A stretch of DNA of 64,000 nucleotides from Halobacillus litoralis (GCF_020171725.1 NZ_JAIVAJ010000002.1:434001-498000), one strand, 5' to 3'; numbered from the stretch's first letter, positions 53,475 through 62,947 are shown. Notes: a model not told the origin generated them from the letters alone. Numbers and translations: made by a program.

Positions 53475-54377
53475 ATGGCGAATACGAAACCCAAATACAA
53501 TATAAAGGCCGTATCACAAATGATTGGCATCCAACCAGGAACGCTCAGAGCATGGGAACGACGCTATCAGATGATTCGCCCATCCCGCAATGAAGCAGGA
53601 CACCGGTTGTACACCGATGATCATATAAAAATATTGAAATGGTTGATGGAAAAGGTGAATAAAGGTTTTACCATTTCTCAAGCCGTATCCCTGTTGGAGA
53701 GCAATGAGGATGTCTTTACAGAAACCAATGAATCGGGCTATACAAACCAATTGCAAAAAATCGGTGACGAGTTGCTGGATGACCTTCTTTCTTTTGATGA
53801 AACAGAAGCACAAAAGAAACTGGATCATGCTTTCGCGCTCTTTACTCCCGAAACCGTTGCGATTGATATCATTGGTCCGATTCTCGTGAAAATCGGCGAT
53901 CTTTGGGAAGAGAATCATATCACAAGTGCACATGAACACTTTGCCAGCCAATTCATCAGATCTAGAATCGGGATGATGCTATTAGCGATACCTACAGACG
54001 GCATGCTTCCGAAAGCGCTGCTTGTGTGCGGTCCTAACGAACGTCATGAATTGGGCTTACTGATTTTTGCATTGTTCTTAAAGCGCAAAGGTTACGATGT
54101 GGTCTATCTCGGTCAGAGCATCGCAGGAGGAGACATAGACATCGTAATAGAAGAAATCGAACCGACGTACGTGTTTATGTCATGCACCTTGAAAAAAAAT
54201 ATACCGATTACGGTCAGGCTGGCTGAATCGTTGTCCAAGCAGTTTCCGGATATGAAAATCGGTCTTGGTGGGTACGCTTATGACCGGTTATCAGAGTTGG
54301 ACAGGAAGCGAATACAGCCGTTTATCGTAGGTAACTCTAAGAAAGACTGGGAAAAGTGGCTGCAGCTTCGAGCGTAG
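53475..54377 (+). CDS. CarH/LitR-type MerR regulator with B12-binding domain (putative light sensor)
   Basis: A 300-residue regulator. A MerR winged helix (YNIKAVSQMIGIQPGTLRAWERRYQMI, residues 8-75) is followed by a helical cap and a Rossmann B12-binding domain. The cap has the Wx9EH motif (Trp144, Glu154, His155) that packs on the upper face of adenosylcobalamin, and the B12 domain has ExHxxG with His191 as lower ligand. Both fit CarH and LitR, which bind DNA as tetramers in the dark and let go when light breaks the Co-C bond. The targets there are carotenoid and photolyase genes; none is adjacent here. ATG 53475 follows GGAGG by seven bases. Confidence 0.85.
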   Translation: MANTKPKYNIKAVSQMIGIQPGTLRAWERRYQMIRPSRNEAGHRLYTDDHIKILKWLMEKVNKGFTISQAVSLLESNEDVFTETNESGYTNQLQKIGDELLDDLLSFDETEAQKKLDHAFALFTPETVAIDIIGPILVKIGDLWEENHITSAHEHFASQFIRSRIGMMLLAIPTDGMLPKALLVCGPNERHELGLLIFALFLKRKGYDVVYLGQSIAGGDIDIVIEEIEPTYVFMSCTLKKNIPITVRLAESLSKQFPDMKIGLGGYAYDRLSELDRKRIQPFIVGNSKKDWEKWLQLRA

Positions 54378-54508
54378 TGCTTAATCCCTAATCCTTTAAA
54401 AGACTTGCCCCTTGAAATATGGGTTCGATATAATTTGAAAAAAGGTACCATATTGAGCACAATCATCATAAGATATAGATAAACACATTGTGACAGGGGG
54501 GCGATCAT

Positions 54509-55090
54509 GTGCGAGTAGAAAGAATGTCTAATGAGAAATTCAAGATATTCCTAACGTTTGATGATTTATCGGAAAGAGGTTTGTCGCGTGATGAGCTGTG
54601 GAATGACCTGCCACGTGTTCATCGTATATTCAGCGATATGATGTATGATGCAGGGTCTGAGCTTGGGGAAGAGCTTTCGGGTGTCCTTCTTGTTCAGGTA
54701 TATTTGTTGCAGGCACAAGGGATGTTAATCATCGTTACGAGAAGTGAACCGATTGACTTTGATGATGAAGATGATTATTTGGAAATGAAAGTCACACTGG
54801 ATGAAAGCAGTGAAATGATGTTTTCTTTCCAACGTTTTGAAGATGTCATTCAGGCAGGCTTGCAGCTTCATCGATTGAATGTGGACGGGGGCAGTGTGTA
54901 TCATTATGAAGATGATTACTATATGCTTCTTACAGAAGATGATGTATGGCATTTAGATGACGATCAAGTCATCGCGTTAATGTCTGAGTTTGCATCCGCT
55001 TCAGCAGCGACTTCTCACCGCTTGATAGAGTATGGAAAAACCATTATGGAAAATCAGGCGTGTCGAACCATTCATCACTATTTTTCATAA
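54509..55090 (+). CDS. mecB: Adaptor protein MecB (YpbH)
   Basis: A 193-residue MecA-family adaptor for the ClpC-ClpP protease. The N-terminus MRVERMSNEKFKIFLTFDDLSERGLS matches YpbH, with an acidic middle (DFDDEDDYLEMKV) and a C-terminal ClpC-binding domain with tyrosines (VYHYEDDYYMLL). It lies upstream of gudB as in B. subtilis, although ddl is inserted between. GTG start with AGGGGGG upstream. Confidence 0.88.
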   Translation: MRVERMSNEKFKIFLTFDDLSERGLSRDELWNDLPRVHRIFSDMMYDAGSELGEELSGVLLVQVYLLQAQGMLIIVTRSEPIDFDDEDDYLEMKVTLDESSEMMFSFQRFEDVIQAGLQLHRLNVDGGSVYHYEDDYYMLLTEDDVWHLDDDQVIALMSEFASASAATSHRLIEYGKTIMENQACRTIHHYFS

Positions 55091-55093
55091 AAT

Positions 55094-55136
55094 GGAAAAG
55101 CAGGAACGATGCTTCTTTAGCTTCGTTCTTTTTTGT
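55094..55136 (+). terminator. Probable terminator of mecB
   Basis: GGAACGA pairs with TCGTTCT around a long loop, followed by a T-rich run. Confidence 0.6.
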
Positions 55137-55221
55137 TTTTAGCATAGATGACCATGATGGAAAATGTTACGATAAAAACGTGTATATCATAGGGAAACAG
55201 AATAGAAATGGAGTGTAGATC

Positions 55222-56160
55222 ATGAAGATTGCGGTTTTATACGGGGGTACTTCCGGGGAACGCGAGGTTTCTTTGTCAACAGGAAAGGGAATTATAGAAG
55301 CGTTACAAAATAACGGACACGAAGTATTCGGAATCGATTTTTCACCTGAAAAATTGATTGACATTATCAAATTGAATGTGGACCTCGTATTTATAGGGTT
55401 ACATGGAAAATTCGGAGAAGATGGTAAAATCCAAGGTTTACTCGATATGCTTGAGATTCCTTATGTAGGTTCTGGTGTGCTTGCGTCTGCACTTGCGATG
55501 GATAAAACAAAAGCTAAGCAGATTTTCGGTTCAAACGGGATCAAGATAGCGAAAAGTAAATCCTATCCGGCAACAGATGGGATTGCAACCATTGCCGAGA
55601 GCGTAAGAAAACATTTCACTCCTCCTTTTGTTGTAAAACCCAATCAGGAAGGTTCAACGCTAGGACTTACGATTGTGAAAGAGGATCGTCAACTCGAGGA
55701 AGCTCTTAAGCTTGCGGTTGAATCAGACTCTACGATTTTAATCGAGGAATATATCAAAGGGCGCGAGATGACGGTGCCAGTAATTGGACGTCAGGGTGAA
55801 GAACAAGCGCTCCCTATTATCGAGATCATTCCTAAGAATGAGTATTACGATTTTGACTCAAAATACAAACCAGGCGGCAGTGAACATATCGTACCTGCCC
55901 AAATTGACCTTGATCTCACGAATCGAATGAAGGAAGAAGCGGTGAGGGCCCATCAGCAGCTAGGCTGCGAAGTCTATTCGCGCGTTGACTTCATTGTCGA
56001 TGAAGACGGTGAACCTGTCATTTTGGAAGTGAATACACTTCCGGGCATGACGCCTACGAGTCTGTTCCCGGATTCAGCAATGGAAATCGGTTGGAGCTAT
56101 GATGAACTCATTCAGAAGTTTGTCGAAATATCTGTATCAGAGAAAACTAAAACCGTGTAA
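55222..56160 (+). CDS. ddl: D-alanine--D-alanine ligase
   Basis: A 312-residue ATP-grasp enzyme making the D-Ala-D-Ala dipeptide for peptidoglycan. Motifs: VLYGGTSGEREVSLSTG, IGLHGKFGEDGKIQG, VKPNQEGSTLG, and LEVNTLPGMTPTSLFP. The active-site region lacks any VanA-type swap that I can see. Not at this site in B. subtilis, so a local insertion or rearrangement is likely. Single gene. Confidence 0.94.
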   Translation: MKIAVLYGGTSGEREVSLSTGKGIIEALQNNGHEVFGIDFSPEKLIDIIKLNVDLVFIGLHGKFGEDGKIQGLLDMLEIPYVGSGVLASALAMDKTKAKQIFGSNGIKIAKSKSYPATDGIATIAESVRKHFTPPFVVKPNQEGSTLGLTIVKEDRQLEEALKLAVESDSTILIEEYIKGREMTVPVIGRQGEEQALPIIEIIPKNEYYDFDSKYKPGGSEHIVPAQIDLDLTNRMKEEAVRAHQQLGCEVYSRVDFIVDEDGEPVILEVNTLPGMTPTSLFPDSAMEIGWSYDELIQKFVEISVSEKTKTV

Positions 56161-56288
56161 ACGTTTACAATTTATTTGATTTTAAAGAGAAATTCATCAA
56201 TTCCGCCTTTCCATAAGCGGGGCTAGCGTGTATACTATTGACTGAACGATGACCCTTACGTCAATGGATGGATATAGGAGGTAAATGG

Positions 56289-57569
56289 ATGGTAGCCGAT
56301 AAGCCAACAGATACTGCAAATGATAAGAATGACAAACTCGACGTGTTAAAATCCACTCAGACGGTGGTAAAAAAAGCACTTGATAAATTAGGGTATCCAG
56401 AAGAAGTTTACGAACTGATGAAGGAACCCGTTCGAATGATGACGGTACGAATTCCAGTAAGAATGGATAATGATAAAATAAAAATTTTCACAGGCTACCG
56501 CGCTCAGCACAATGACGCCGTTGGTCCTACTAAAGGCGGAGTGCGTTTCCACCCGAATGTATCAGAGAAAGAAGTAAAGGCTCTATCCATTTGGATGAGT
56601 TTAAAGGCTGGAATTGTAGACCTTCCATATGGAGGGGGAAAAGGCGGAATAGTATGTGACCCGAGAGAAATGTCATTCCGTGAGCTTGAAGGAGTAAGCC
56701 GCGGGTATGTTCGTGCCATCAGTCAAATTGTAGGGCCTACAAAGGATATCCCGGCTCCAGATGTATTCACAAACTCACAGATTATGGCATGGATGATGGA
56801 TGAATACAGCCGTATTGATGAATTCAACAACCCGGGTTTTATTACTGGTAAGCCATTAGTTCTCGGCGGATCACACGGACGAGAGACCGCTACGGCTAAA
56901 GGTGTAACGATTTGTATTGAGGAAGCTGCGAAGAAGAAGGGTATTAATGTAGAAGGTGCCCGTGTTGTCGTCCAAGGATTCGGGAATGCCGGAAGCTTCC
57001 TTGCTAAATTCATGCACGATCGAGGAGCGAAAGTCATCGGTATTTCAGATGCTTACGGTGGACTGCATGATCCAGATGGTCTCGACATTGATTACTTACT
57101 TGACAGACGCGACAGCTTTGGAACCGTAACAAACCTGTTTAAGAACACCATTTCCAACGAAGAGTTATTGGAATTGGATTGTGATATTCTAGTTCCAGCT
57201 GCAATCGAAAACCAAATTACAGAAGACAATGCCTATAACATAAAAGCATCCATTATCGTTGAAGCAGCCAACGGACCGACGACGCTTGACGCTACAAGAA
57301 TTCTGTCTGAACGAGGAATTCTCCTTGTGCCGGACGTTCTTGCTTCCTCTGGCGGAGTAACGGTTTCCTACTTCGAGTGGGTACAGAACAACCAGGGTTA
57401 TTACTGGACGGAAGAAGAAGTGGAAGAGAAACTCCACAAAGTAATCGTCAAAGGGTTTGATAACGTCTATCGAACGGCAGAGACGAGAAGAGTCGACATG
57501 CGGCTGGCTGCTTATATGGTCGGTGTCCGTAAGATGGCGGAGGCTTCAAGGTTCCGCGGATGGATTTAG
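56289..57569 (+). CDS. gudB: NAD-specific glutamate dehydrogenase GudB
   Basis: A 426-residue catabolic glutamate dehydrogenase. The catalytic lysines lie in GPTKGGVRFHP and in PYGGGKGGIVCDP; the NAD site is VQGFGNAGSFLAKF. The region EKEVKALSIWM has one copy of VKA, so it lacks the three-residue duplication that inactivates GudB in B. subtilis 168, and the enzyme should be active. ATG 56289 follows TAGGAGGT; ATG at 56268 precedes that site. Confidence 0.94.
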   Translation: MVADKPTDTANDKNDKLDVLKSTQTVVKKALDKLGYPEEVYELMKEPVRMMTVRIPVRMDNDKIKIFTGYRAQHNDAVGPTKGGVRFHPNVSEKEVKALSIWMSLKAGIVDLPYGGGKGGIVCDPREMSFRELEGVSRGYVRAISQIVGPTKDIPAPDVFTNSQIMAWMMDEYSRIDEFNNPGFITGKPLVLGGSHGRETATAKGVTICIEEAAKKKGINVEGARVVVQGFGNAGSFLAKFMHDRGAKVIGISDAYGGLHDPDGLDIDYLLDRRDSFGTVTNLFKNTISNEELLELDCDILVPAAIENQITEDNAYNIKASIIVEAANGPTTLDATRILSERGILLVPDVLASSGGVTVSYFEWVQNNQGYYWTEEEVEEKLHKVIVKGFDNVYRTAETRRVDMRLAAYMVGVRKMAEASRFRGWI

Positions 57570-57585
57570 GTTGATTTGATCATAT

Positions 57586-57622
57586 GAATCTCCTATCATT
57601 AGGATGGTAGGAGGTTCTTTTT
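57586..57622 (+). terminator. Terminator of gudB
   Basis: GAATCTCCTA pairs with TAGGAGGTTC (one wobble), followed by a T-rich run. Confidence 0.82.
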
Positions 57623-57712
57623 GTTCAAAAAGATCTCTTCTCTTAACGACAAAGTGACCGAAGAAACCTAAAAATCAGAAAGACTCGCGACAGGACAGAG
57701 GAGTGACAGAAC

Positions 57713-58690
57713 GTGCAACAAGAAAAGGTAATCATTATTGGCGGTGGCCCGTGTGGCATGAGTGCGGCCATTGAATTGCAAAATCAAGGGCTTGAGCCAC
57801 TTATTATAGAAAAAGGCAATATCGTAAACTCCATTTATCACTATCCGACTCATCAGACTTTTTTCAGTTCCAGCGAAAAGCTTGAAATTGGAAATATTCC
57901 TTTTATCTCTGAGCGGCAGAAGCCTGTGCGAAACGAAGCACTTGCTTATTATCGCAGGGTAGCGCAGCGTGAATCACTTCGCGTACATGCGTTTGAGAAG
58001 GTGGAGAAAGTCGAGCGTAAGGACGACGGCTTTGTTTTGTCGACAACGAAAAATACGGGAGAGGCATGTGTGTACTCTGCCGAGCAGATTGTCATCGCAA
58101 CCGGTTATTACGACCAGCCGAACTATATGGGAGTCAAAGGTGAAGAGCTTGATAAAGTTCAGCACTACTTCAAAGAAGCCCACCCGTTTTACAAAAAGAA
58201 TGTGGTGGTCGTTGGAGGGAAGAACTCTGCGGCGGATGCAACGCTCGAGCTTGAGAAAGCAGGTGCGAATGTAACCGTGCTTTACCGAGGAGAAGAATAT
58301 TCGAAAAGCATTAAGCCTTGGATTCTTCCTTTGTTCGAGTCGTTAGCAAAAAAAGAACTGATCGATATGAAGTTCTGTGCAAACATAAAGGAGATCACCG
58401 AAACAGAGGTCGTTTACGAGTGCAAGGGGGAAACGCACCGTATTCCTAATGACTTTGTATTTGCTATGACCGGTTATCGTCCCGACCATGATTTTCTTAC
58501 TGAAATGGGTGTGGAAATGGACGAGGAAACAGGACGACCGAACTTCCAAGAAGATACAATGGAGACGAACGTACCTGGCATTTATATTGCTGGTGTCATT
58601 GCAGCTGGATACAACAACAATGAGATTTTCATCGAGAACGGTCGTCATCACGGCGGCAAAATCGCAAAAAGTATTCAAAGTAAAGCATAG
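57713..58690 (+). CDS. ypdA: Bacillithiol disulfide reductase YpdA (Bdr)
   Basis: A 325-residue FAD/NADPH oxidoreductase. FAD motif IIGGGPCGMSAAIE contains the conserved Cys14 used in bacillithiol disulfide reduction; the NADPH motif is VVVGGKNSAADATLELEKAG. SFSSSEKLEIG-like and ATGYYDQPNYMG segments are typical of YpdA. Keeps the low-molecular-weight thiol reduced. GTG start after AGAGGAGTGA. Follows gudB as in B. subtilis. Confidence 0.93.
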   Translation: MQQEKVIIIGGGPCGMSAAIELQNQGLEPLIIEKGNIVNSIYHYPTHQTFFSSSEKLEIGNIPFISERQKPVRNEALAYYRRVAQRESLRVHAFEKVEKVERKDDGFVLSTTKNTGEACVYSAEQIVIATGYYDQPNYMGVKGEELDKVQHYFKEAHPFYKKNVVVVGGKNSAADATLELEKAGANVTVLYRGEEYSKSIKPWILPLFESLAKKELIDMKFCANIKEITETEVVYECKGETHRIPNDFVFAMTGYRPDHDFLTEMGVEMDEETGRPNFQEDTMETNVPGIYIAGVIAAGYNNNEIFIENGRHHGGKIAKSIQSKA

Positions 58691-58721
58691 AAAAAAGGCA
58701 TGGATGATTCCATGCCTTTTT
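58691..58721. terminator. Bidirectional terminator of ypdA and asparaginase
   Basis: AAAAAGGCATGG pairs with CCATGCCTTTTT around a six-base loop. Confidence 0.88.
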
Positions 58722-58733
58722 CATGTATATTGA

Positions 58734-59723
58734 TCAGCTGAACATGTGCTGGAGTTCTGTTGGGTTATTCGTCATTTCAAGGGCGACCATAAGCTTGATT
58801 CGCGCTTTCGGTCCCGTCACACCGTTTGCGAAAATAATACCTAACTCTCGCAGCTGTCTGCCCCCACCAGTATAAGCGTAGGTATCTTGTACAACTCCTT
58901 GATAGCATCTAGAGACGAGCACGATCGGAATCCCGTCGTCTAGCGTTCGTTTTAAAGCATCGACCGTATCCGGTGGCATATTTCCCTGACCCAGAGCTTC
59001 TACGACGAGCCCGTCAATCCCGCTTTCCCTCACAGCGTCAATCAGAGTTCCGTCCATCCCTGCGTAAGCTTTAATTAACGATACTTTCTTATCAATCTTT
59101 TGAATGGGATAGGAGTCGTACCTTGTCATTTTGTGATGGAAGAAGACATCGCGTTTCGTCGTAATTCCGATCGGACCGTATTGTGGACTTTGGAATGTGG
59201 CCACATTACTAGTAGAGGTCTTCGTGACGTTCCGTGCCGTGTGGATTTCGTCATTCATCACGACGAGCACGCCTTTGTCCTGCGCTTCATCACAGCTTGC
59301 AACCCGGATGGCACTTAGTAGGTTGTAAAGTCCATCAGAACCGATTTCGTTGCTTGAGCGCATTGCACCCGTTACGACGACAGGCTTTCTCGTCTGGACG
59401 AAGAGGTCGAGGAAATAAGCGGTTTCCTCTAATGTGTCCGTTCCGTGAGTGATGACGACACCATCGTAATCTCTTTGAGCTAGTTTCTCGTGGATTGTAC
59501 GGCCAAGTTTCAGCATATGGTCAGGTCGCATATGGGGAGAAGGAAGGTAAAAGACGATTTCATCTTCAATCTCGGTTTCACCCTTCAGCATAGCGGAGAT
59601 TTCGTCCAACGGGTGTTTGTCAGAAGTATCAACTTCACCGGTTTCCTTATTTTCTTTCATGGATATTGTTCCACCTGTATGTAGAATCAAAATTCTCTTC
59701 AAGGTCTGTACACCAACTTTCAT
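58734..59723 (-). CDS. ansA: Asparaginase
   Basis: A 329-residue L-asparaginase family enzyme. The two catalytic threonine segments are HTGGTIS near the start and THGTDTLEETA; MRSSNEIGSDGLYNL is typical of the family. It lacks a signal peptide, so it is cytosolic. TTG at 59702 (LKRILILHTGG) is an alternative start, as the ATG at 59723 has only a distant AGGAAAG. Divergent from prsW. Confidence 0.88.
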   Translation of the reverse strand: MKVGVQTLKRILILHTGGTISMKENKETGEVDTSDKHPLDEISAMLKGETEIEDEIVFYLPSPHMRPDHMLKLGRTIHEKLAQRDYDGVVITHGTDTLEETAYFLDLFVQTRKPVVVTGAMRSSNEIGSDGLYNLLSAIRVASCDEAQDKGVLVVMNDEIHTARNVTKTSTSNVATFQSPQYGPIGITTKRDVFFHHKMTRYDSYPIQKIDKKVSLIKAYAGMDGTLIDAVRESGIDGLVVEALGQGNMPPDTVDALKRTLDDGIPIVLVSRCYQGVVQDTYAYTGGGRQLRELGIIFANGVTGPKARIKLMVALEMTNNPTELQHMFS

Positions 59724-59797
59724 TCATTTGTTTTCTTTCCTCATTCTTCATGATACGATGAATCTTAGGTGAAAGAAAGAGAGAGGGCTGATGAACC

Positions 59798-60454
59798 ATG
59801 GCCATTCTTACCGCGGCCATTTCCCCCGCAGTAGCCATTATGACCTTTATTTATTTAAGTAAAAAAATCGAATTGGAACCATTGCCGTTAATCGTACGCA
59901 TGTTCATCATCGGTATTATCATGGTTTTTCCAATCATGTTTATACAATATGCTTTTGAAACCGAGGGGCTTTTTCAAAATCCTTTTCTTAAATCGTTTTT
60001 TCTTGCAGGTCTTATAGAAGAGTTTTTTAAATGGTTCTTTTTAATCTTCGTCGCTTATCAACACTCAGACTTCGATCATCACTACGACGGAATTATCTAT
60101 GCAGTAGCCATCAGCCTCGGTTTTGCCACCATTGAGAACATCATATACTTATTCGCAAATGGCATTGAAATCGCCATGCTGCGCGCTGTTTTTCCTGTGT
60201 CTTCCCATGCATTATTCGGGATTATCATGGGGTATTACTTAGGAAAGGCGAAGTTCTCAAGCAGGCACAAGAAGCTCTGTTTGTTTCTGGCGGTTGCAAT
60301 TCCAGTGAGTCTTCACACGGTGTATGACTTTATTATGTCTGTATTTGAACAGTCGTGGCTGTATTGGATCACCCCTTTTATGATTGTACTCTGGGTCATT
60401 GGATTCAGAAAGATCCGAGTGGCGAATCGCCATCATGAAACACTTATCAAGTGA
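59798..60454 (+). CDS. prsW: Site-1 intramembrane protease PrsW
   Basis: A 218-residue membrane protease, same length as in B. subtilis, that starts degradation of the anti-sigma-W factor RsiW under envelope stress. Key residues are the EE pair in LIEEFFKWFF, Glu in TIENIIY, and His in SSHALFG and LHTVYDF. The sigma-W-type promoter of sppA shows the downstream regulon in the same window. Confidence 0.94.
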   Translation: MAILTAAISPAVAIMTFIYLSKKIELEPLPLIVRMFIIGIIMVFPIMFIQYAFETEGLFQNPFLKSFFLAGLIEEFFKWFFLIFVAYQHSDFDHHYDGIIYAVAISLGFATIENIIYLFANGIEIAMLRAVFPVSSHALFGIIMGYYLGKAKFSSRHKKLCLFLAVAIPVSLHTVYDFIMSVFEQSWLYWITPFMIVLWVIGFRKIRVANRHHETLIK

Positions 60455-60458
60455 CTAA

Positions 60459-60484
60459 CAACCTTCCATTCGGGAGGTTTTTTT
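60459..60484 (+). terminator. Terminator of prsW
   Basis: AACCTTCC pairs with GGGAGGTT around a short loop, followed by seven T. Confidence 0.8.
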
Positions 60485-60636
60485 ATTGGGATAGGATTTT
60501 GAGTTATCGTCTTAAACGAGAAGGAAGTAGGCATGGAGTTCTTAATGTGTATAACTTTGCATCCTTGTCGAAAACTAGCTCTATAAATGGTTGGCATTAC
60601 AGACCGACAAATTCAAATGATCAGAGGTGTGCGAGG

Positions 60637-61476
60637 ATGCTATGGAAGAAACTATTGGTCGTAGCCGCTGCGCTTTCATTGCTGCTGTTTCCTCTTTCGG
60701 AATGGACCAGTGTAAAACCTGTACACGGGTTTTCGAATCAAGTGATTCAGCAAGGTGCGATTGGTGATGATGTCATTGAGTTGCAGTCCAGGCTTCAGTA
60801 TTTAGGTTTCTATAATGGTGAAATTGATGGAGTGTTTGGGTGGGGAACCTACTGGGCAGTCCGAAACTTTCAATATGAATTTGGTTTGACAATAGATGGA
60901 CTTGTCGGGCAGGAAGTTAAAGACAAATTGGTCAAGGCATCGAATTACGATGAAGGCTTTGTTAAGGAACAAATCCGACAAGGCAATGATTTCACCTACT
61001 ATGGTGGCGTTCCGAAAGCTCAGCAAACTAAAGAAGGTCAATCTTCACAAAATCAAGCTCAGCAGCCTAGTCGGGAACAAACTCCAAACCAGCCGACTGC
61101 CGTAAACGTCCCTGGCGGTTATTCTCAAAACGATATTCAATTAATGGCGAATGCCGTTTATGGAGAAGCGCGCGGAGAACCATATGTTGGTCAAGTCGCT
61201 GTTGCTGCTGTCATTATCAACCGTGTAGCGAGCTCATCATTTCCTAATTCTGTATCAGGGGTAATTTTTGAACCTAGAGCTTTTACAGCAGTCAGCGACG
61301 GTCAAATATGGCTGACTCCGAATGAGACGGCAAAAGAGGCGGTCATCGATGCGCTGAACGGATGGGACCCTTCTGGTGAAGCCATGTATTATTTCAATCC
61401 GAATACGGCGACATCGAGCTGGATATGGTCCAGACCGCAAATCAAGCAAATCGGAAAACATATTTTCTGTAAATAG
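60637..61476 (+). CDS. sleB: Spore cortex-lytic enzyme SleB
   Basis: A 279-residue lytic transglycosylase that degrades spore cortex at germination. Signal peptide about residues 1-31; a peptidoglycan-binding domain with IGDDVIELQSRLQYLGFYNGEIDG (about 42-95); a Gln/Pro-rich linker; then the catalytic domain with the acidic residue in ANAVYGEARGEPY. ATG 60637 follows AGAGGTG; the longer frame from 60451 overlaps the prsW terminator. Eleven bases before ypeB, with which it works. Confidence 0.95.
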   Translation: MLWKKLLVVAAALSLLLFPLSEWTSVKPVHGFSNQVIQQGAIGDDVIELQSRLQYLGFYNGEIDGVFGWGTYWAVRNFQYEFGLTIDGLVGQEVKDKLVKASNYDEGFVKEQIRQGNDFTYYGGVPKAQQTKEGQSSQNQAQQPSREQTPNQPTAVNVPGGYSQNDIQLMANAVYGEARGEPYVGQVAVAAVIINRVASSSFPNSVSGVIFEPRAFTAVSDGQIWLTPNETAKEAVIDALNGWDPSGEAMYYFNPNTATSSWIWSRPQIKQIGKHIFCK

Positions 61477-61487
61477 GAGGTGGAAAG

Positions 61488-62828
61488 ATGGTTAGAATCA
61501 TACTCATTGTAGTGTTAGGCCTATCGACTTTGGGGGCAGGAGTTTGGGGCTATATGGAGCATCAGGACAAAAACGCCGTATTGATTCAAGCGGAAAACAG
61601 CTATCAACGGGCATTTCATGAGCTGACATATAATGTCGAACTTCTCCATGACAAAATTGGTGCCACCTTGGCCATGAACTCAAGGCAGCAACTTTCTCCT
61701 CAACTAGCTGAAATATGGAAGGTCACTTCAGAGGCAAATAGTGATGTTGGACAGCTGCCATTAACGCTTATGCCTTTTAATAAAACAGAAGAATTCCTGT
61801 CTCAAATCGGTGATTTCGCTTATCGAACAGCTGTACGTGATCTAGAGAAAAAGCCGTTGAGCGAAGAAGAGGTGCAAAAGCTTGAACAACTTCATGAACA
61901 TTCCAGAGAAATCAAAAATGAACTTAGGAAGGTTCAAAATGTCGTTCTTCGCGACAATTTGCGTTGGATGGATGTTCAGCTAGCGTTAGCAACGAATGAC
62001 GAAGTTGGAGACAATACAATCGTGAATGGGTTTAAAACCGTAGAGAAAACCGTAGATGGTTTCGAAACGGCCGAATTGGGAACGGGTTCTGGGACATCTG
62101 GCCCTGCCAAGCAGTATGAATATTTATCCGGGGATGAGATCGATGAACGGGAAGCGAGGAAGATCGCATCAGGTTGGCTTGAGAACATCGAACCATCCCG
62201 TTTGACCATGACAGAATCCGGCAAAGGGGCGAATGTTCCGACACTGACGGCTTCTTTTCAGAAGGGTGAAAAGAACGGGTATCTTGACTTAACCAAAAAA
62301 GGTGGACATCCTCTTACGATGATGATCAGCCGGCCGGTAAAAGAAGCAGCAATCAGTCTTCACGAAGCATCTGAACGTGCAAAAGCATTTGTGGAGCGGA
62401 TGGAAGTCGACTCGATTGAGTTAGTGGAAAGCAGTCAATATGACCGAACCGGTGTCTTCCGTTTTGTCTATACTCAAGATGACGTCCGTTTTTACCCGGA
62501 TGCTCTTGTTGTCAAAGTAGCATTGGATAACGGGGAAGTGCTCGGTTTGTCCGCAAGGGAATATTTCAACTTCCATAATGAGAGGGACATAAAACCACCT
62601 GTCCTCACGGAGGATGAGGCGCGTTCGAAGGTTAATCCACAATTGAAGGTTCAGGAGCAGCGACTTGCTGTCATTGAAAATGATATTAAAGAAGAAGTGC
62701 TGTGTTATGAATTCTTAACTACGATGGAAAATACGACTTACCGAATCTTCATTAATGCAACGAATGGGGAAGAAGAAAAGGTGGAAACGTTAAAGAAATC
62801 AGAAGTGAAGTTTGACCCAGAAGTTTAG
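61488..62828 (+). CDS. ypeB: Germination protein YpeB
   Basis: A 446-residue membrane-anchored protein with one N-terminal helix (about 3-22), a coiled N-domain and C-terminal PepSY-like repeats (around 215-440). It stabilises and controls SleB in the dormant spore. AGGAGGTGG precedes the ATG. Operon with sleB, closed by a terminator. Confidence 0.95.
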   Translation: MVRIILIVVLGLSTLGAGVWGYMEHQDKNAVLIQAENSYQRAFHELTYNVELLHDKIGATLAMNSRQQLSPQLAEIWKVTSEANSDVGQLPLTLMPFNKTEEFLSQIGDFAYRTAVRDLEKKPLSEEEVQKLEQLHEHSREIKNELRKVQNVVLRDNLRWMDVQLALATNDEVGDNTIVNGFKTVEKTVDGFETAELGTGSGTSGPAKQYEYLSGDEIDEREARKIASGWLENIEPSRLTMTESGKGANVPTLTASFQKGEKNGYLDLTKKGGHPLTMMISRPVKEAAISLHEASERAKAFVERMEVDSIELVESSQYDRTGVFRFVYTQDDVRFYPDALVVKVALDNGEVLGLSAREYFNFHNERDIKPPVLTEDEARSKVNPQLKVQEQRLAVIENDIKEEVLCYEFLTTMENTTYRIFINATNGEEEKVETLKKSEVKFDPEV

Positions 62829-62832
62829 GACG

Positions 62833-62867
62833 GAAGACCGAGTGAAGTTGCTCGGTCTTCTTCTTTT
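62833..62867 (+). terminator. Terminator of sleB-ypeB
   Basis: GAAGACCGAG pairs with CTCGGTCTTC around an eight-base loop, followed by a T-rich tail. Confidence 0.85.
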
Positions 62868-62908
62868 ATATTAGAAAACATTCCAACCTTTGTACTGTAC
62901 GTAGTTGA

Positions 62909-62947
62909 TCATTCAAGTCCAGCACAGGGACTTACAGACTTGAATGA
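62909..62947. repeat. Inverted repeat between ypeB and ypfA
   Basis: TCATTCAAGTC (62909-62919) and GACTTGAATGA (62937-62947) are exact complements 17 bp apart. No T run follows. Could be an operator or RNA hairpin; function unknown. Confidence 0.45.

Noticed and set aside
60530..60600. Sigma-G promoter for sleB
   Set aside because: GCATG and GCATC half-matches exist, but no acceptable CATNHTA box at proper spacing.
60451..60636. N-terminal extension of sleB
   Set aside because: It crosses the prsW terminator and precedes a good signal peptide start at 60637.
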